Under the pieces are notes generated by a model. That model made no database searches and was not told the origin of the DNA. It worked only from the letters and a program-made list of their open reading frames with translations. A stretch of DNA of 64,000 nucleotides from Magnetococcales bacterium WMHbin3 (GTDB lineage: Bacteria > Pseudomonadota > Magnetococcia > Magnetococcales > Magnetaquicoccaceae), in the NCBI GenBank assembly GCA_002753185.1, contig PDZX01000005.1, forward strand, positions 54,495-118,494, written 5' to 3'. This document shows positions 61,080 to 64,000 of the stretch, one piece after another. Both the position numbers and the translations under genes were made by a program. The first letter of the stretch is position 1. Each line of letters begins with the position of its first letter.

Positions 61080-64000
61080 ATGCTCTTCTCCATGAACGGC
61101 CTCCCCCTCTCCCGCCTGCCGCTGCTCTTCTTCTGCCTGGGAGGTTTCTCCCAGATCGCCCAGGCGTTGCTGGCGCGCGAGTTCCTGGTGGCGTTCCACG
61201 GCAACGAAATCAGCATCGGCGCTTTCTACGGCGGCTGGCTGGGCTGGATCGGCCTGGGGGCGTGGATGGGCACCCGCCGTCCCGCCGGGGATGGCATAGC
61301 CCCCCTGGCCGCCCTCCTCCCCCTCGCCCTGGCCGGGCAAATCGTCGCCATCCGCCTGATCCGCTTCCTCTGGGAGACCCCCACCGGGGAGTTCATCCCC
61401 CTGGGCAACCTGCTGGCAGTGGCCTTGTTGCTGACCGCCCCCACCGGCTGGATCCTGGGCCTGCTCTTCCCCATGGCGTGCAAGAATCAACCCAACACCG
61501 GGGGCGTCACCACCCTCTACGTCATGGAGGCCCTGGGCGCCCTGGCCGGGGCGCTGCTGTACGTCTTCGTCCTGGTGGAACATCTGCACGCATGGTCGAT
61601 CCTGGGCATCACCGCCGCTGCCCTGGGCGGGGCCATTCTGGCCGCATCCCCCCCTGGCCGCCGGCTCGCTGGCGCGCTGACCCTGGCAGCGGGCCTGACA
61701 CTCTGGCTGACCCCCCTCGGCCCCTACCTCCAGCAAGAGATGGAACGCCTGCGCTTCCAGGCGGTCCACCCCGGATTGCGCCTGCTGGCCTCGGTGGAAA
61801 GCCGCCTCGGCCACACCGCCCTGGGCGCGCGCGGCGAACAGTTCTCCGTCATCTCCGACGGCCGCATCGGCGCCAGTTTTCCCAATGCCACCCGCATGGC
61901 CATGGAGGCGGCCTTCTTCGTCTCCCTGGCCGATGCGCCACACCGGATCCTCCTGTTCGGCGGGGTGGCGGACGGCCTGGCCACGGTGCTCCTGACCCAC
62001 CCCTCGGTGACACGCGTCGTCGCCGTGGAAGAGGATCGCACGGCGTTCGACATGATCCGCCCCCATCTCCCCTTCCCCCTCGACGACCCGCGCCTGAGCC
62101 TGAATTTTTCCGATGGCCGCGCCTTCGTCAACCGCATGGAGCCAACCGAAAAACCGGACCTGGCGCTGATCCTGACCGGCGACCCCTCCAGCGCCCGCGC
62201 CAACCGTTTCTTCACCAGGGAATTTTATGCCCGATTGCGCGAGGTCATGGCCCCGCATGGGGTGTTGTGTACCCGCGTCGGGGCGGCCTCCAACTATCTG
62301 GGCCGGGAGGTGCGCAGTTACAGCGGCGCCACCTACCATACCCTGAAGGCGGTCTTCGGCCATGTGATGGTGGTCCCAGGGGATCAGCACACCTTCTGCG
62401 CCTCCAACGGCCCGCTCGCCTCCGACCCGGCCATCCTCGCACAGCGCTACGAACGCAACCCACCGGCAGGAGAGACCCCCCCCGGAGCCTTCTTCGCCCA
62501 GTGGCTCCCGCAGGCGCGCACCACCCAACTCCTGCAGCGCCTGGACGACGAGGAGGCCACCCTCAATACCGATCTCAACCCGGTCACGTTCTTTTTGAAC
62601 ATGGTCCTGTGGGGCAAATTCACCGCATCGGGCATGGGGGAGTTCCTCGACCTGGCGCGCCGCCTGGGACCCTGGCCCTATCTGGCGCCGGTGCTGGTCT
62701 TTCTGGCCATGTTCCCCCTCGCGCCACCCGGCGCCAAACGGGACCGCCTGGCCATCGGCTTCACCCTGGGGATCCTGGGGGCGGTGGCCATGGCCATGCA
62801 ACTCATGATCCTGCTCGGCTTCCAATCCCGCGTCGGCCATCTCTTCGGCCATCTGGCCCTGCTCAACGGGGTCTTCATGGCCGGACTGGCGCTGGGCGCC
62901 CGCCTCCCCTCCCCCGACGGACGGCCCGCGCCACGCCTGGCGGCGGCATTGACGATCATGGCCCTGCTCGGCTGGTCCTTCACCCCTCTGCTCCAGGCAA
63001 GCCCCACCAGCGGCGCGTGGCTGTTCTTCGCCATCTCCACCCTGACCGGCATCGTGGCCGGAAGCGGCTTTCCCCTGGCCGTGCGCCTGGCGGCGCAATC
63101 CAGCCCCTCCCCCCTCCAATCCGGTGGCCTGGCCGAAGCCGCAGACCACCTGGGCGGCGCCCTCGGCGGGCTGCTGGCCGGCGGGCTGCTCATCCCGACA
63201 CTAGGCTTCGACGGCAGCGGCAGGCTCCTGGCGGCCCTCACCCTGCTGGCCATCGTCCCCCTCCTCCCCATGCCCGCCTGGTTCCGTCACCCCGCGCTCA
63301 AGCACCGCCTGCACCCCTCCTTCGCCAACGTCGGGCTGACCGGCATCGCCTGGTTCGTGCTGCTCACCGCCCTGCTGCTGGGAAGCGTCGCCCGGCAAAC
63401 CGCCCCCGGCCCCCGCGCCACCTTCGACGCAAGCCTGCTGGGCCAGGTCAGCGGCTCCGCCAGCTTTACCCAGCGGGAAACCCCATTTCCCCACTACCTG
63501 GGATCGGGCAACGCCCAACCCGCCACCATCTCCCTGGCCACCCTGCCGGTGGTCCCGGAGGTGCGCGGCTTCGCCGGGCCTTTGAACCTCCTGATCGCCC
63601 TGGACGCGGACGGGATCCTGCGCGGGGCGCGCCTGATCGAGTCGCGGGAAACCCCCTCCTACATCCGGGGCATCGACGAATGGCTGGCCTCCCTGACCGG
63701 TCGTAATTTGCACCTTGGCCCGCTGCGCCTGGACGGCCTGAGCGGGGCCACGGTCACCAGCCAGGCCGCCTTGAAAACCATCAACCGCGCCACCCGCGCC
63801 GCCATGCCGGTAGGCTTCGGCACGCCGCCGCCCGACTGGCGCGACGCGGATGACCGCCTGCCACCGGCAAGCCTGGCCGCCCTGCTCCTGGTCCTGCTGG
63901 CCATTCCGGTCCACCTGCGGGGCAATCGCCGGGAACGCCTGCTGCTGCTCCTGGCCGCCCTGCTCATCCTCGGCCTGGCGCACAATTCGCTCCTGACCGA
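61080..64000 (+). CDS. Membrane spermidine-synthase-like protein fused to covalent-FMN-binding domain (3' partial)
   Basis: ATG at 61080 (61092 also in frame) with AGGGG eight bases upstream; the frame stays open to the window end, at least 973 codons. Helices ~5-215 (LLFFCLGGFSQIAQALLAREFLV, then ALGALAGALLYVFVLVEH); cytosolic Rossmann domain ~225-520 of spermidine-synthase type but with FGGVADG for the GGGDG motif and TGDPSSARANRFFTREFY; a second helix block ~530-740; then a helix ~757-775 and an FMN_bind domain ~785-905 with DGLSGAT, the flavinylation site (Thr891) of NqrC/RnfG-type proteins; more helices at the end. Aminopropyl transfer is uncertain because the substrate loop is altered; electron transfer on the outer face of the membrane is supported by the FMN motif. 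Confidence 0.85.
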   Translation, partial: MLFSMNGLPLSRLPLLFFCLGGFSQIAQALLAREFLVAFHGNEISIGAFYGGWLGWIGLGAWMGTRRPAGDGIAPLAALLPLALAGQIVAIRLIRFLWETPTGEFIPLGNLLAVALLLTAPTGWILGLLFPMACKNQPNTGGVTTLYVMEALGALAGALLYVFVLVEHLHAWSILGITAAALGGAILAASPPGRRLAGALTLAAGLTLWLTPLGPYLQQEMERLRFQAVHPGLRLLASVESRLGHTALGARGEQFSVISDGRIGASFPNATRMAMEAAFFVSLADAPHRILLFGGVADGLATVLLTHPSVTRVVAVEEDRTAFDMIRPHLPFPLDDPRLSLNFSDGRAFVNRMEPTEKPDLALILTGDPSSARANRFFTREFYARLREVMAPHGVLCTRVGAASNYLGREVRSYSGATYHTLKAVFGHVMVVPGDQHTFCASNGPLASDPAILAQRYERNPPAGETPPGAFFAQWLPQARTTQLLQRLDDEEATLNTDLNPVTFFLNMVLWGKFTASGMGEFLDLARRLGPWPYLAPVLVFLAMFPLAPPGAKRDRLAIGFTLGILGAVAMAMQLMILLGFQSRVGHLFGHLALLNGVFMAGLALGARLPSPDGRPAPRLAAALTIMALLGWSFTPLLQASPTSGAWLFFAISTLTGIVAGSGFPLAVRLAAQSSPSPLQSGGLAEAADHLGGALGGLLAGGLLIPTLGFDGSGRLLAALTLLAIVPLLPMPAWFRHPALKHRLHPSFANVGLTGIAWFVLLTALLLGSVARQTAPGPRATFDASLLGQVSGSASFTQRETPFPHYLGSGNAQPATISLATLPVVPEVRGFAGPLNLLIALDADGILRGARLIESRETPSYIRGIDEWLASLTGRNLHLGPLRLDGLSGATVTSQAALKTINRATRAAMPVGFGTPPPDWRDADDRLPPASLAALLLVLLAIPVHLRGNRRERLLLLLAALLILGLAHNSLLT

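Noticed and set aside
60839..63706. 955-codon plus-strand frame, Pro/Arg-rich
   Set aside because: It overlaps the real frame of the spermidine-synthase/FMN protein; composition is that of a GC-rich shadow frame with no domain.

Overview
The window is a GC-rich bacterial chromosome segment with dense gene packing, many start/stop overlaps of the ATGA type, a type II secretion pseudopilin operon and a rich supply of sensor kinases, so the host is a Gram-negative proteobacterium. The abundance of TPR/glycosyltransferase proteins, orthocaspases and multi-domain histidine kinases fits a Magnetococcia-like (magnetotactic coccus) lineage, but no magnetosome gene is present and this placement is an inference. 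No rRNA, tRNA or CRISPR array was recognised.

Layout. 1-5085: two very large TPR-glycosyltransferase proteins made of repeated modules (the first is cut by the window edge). 5141-10195: a mixed signalling block (tiny ORF, transglutaminase-like cysteine protease, unknown protein, CBS-sensor hybrid kinase, membrane protein, methyltransferase, DUF3617 protein). 10215-15557: a 1361-residue membrane protein facing a FimV-like LysM/coiled-coil protein. 15700-18894: two divergent secreted caspase-like proteins, one fused to a formylglycine-generating-enzyme domain, plus a lipoprotein.

19009-29016 is the most striking part: an arsenic island of eleven co-directional genes (arsR, arsC, CYTH protein, ACR3, GAPDH, arsJ, PhoB-like response regulator, phosphoglycerate kinase, chemoreceptor, ArsP-type permease, CxxC thioredoxin-like protein) behind a strong sigma70-like promoter overlapped by an inverted repeat. 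It joins arsenate reduction/arsenite export with the GAPDH-ArsJ route (arsenate is built into 1-arseno-3-phosphoglycerate and exported) and adds glycolytic, sensory and chemotactic genes that are not usual members.

29028-36682: a CHASE hybrid kinase, a lone phage-type terminase, a coiled-coil PD-(D/E)XK protein with in-frame DNA repeats, and an AT-rich island with a 111-bp-repeat gene foreign in composition. 36969-42729: YidD-like protein followed by gspG-H-I-J-K-L-M-N, almost every junction overlapping. 42870-49593: NuoE-like, NuoF-like and a chimeric GltD/NuoG-like flavo-iron-sulfur protein with a ferritin-like protein and a zinc alcohol dehydrogenase, resembling a Stn/Nfn-type electron-bifurcating transhydrogenase. 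49597-51594: toxin-antitoxin pair, a decayed ORF, an orphan HigA-like antitoxin and msrA. 51864-58021: CNNM/CBS transporter-like protein, M20 peptidase, SixA phosphatase, DnaJ-related protein, FkbM methyltransferase and KamA-type radical SAM enzyme. 58320-64000: rfbC, a SPINDLY-type TPR O-GlcNAc transferase, and a large protein running off the window that joins a spermidine-synthase-like membrane protein to a covalent-FMN domain.
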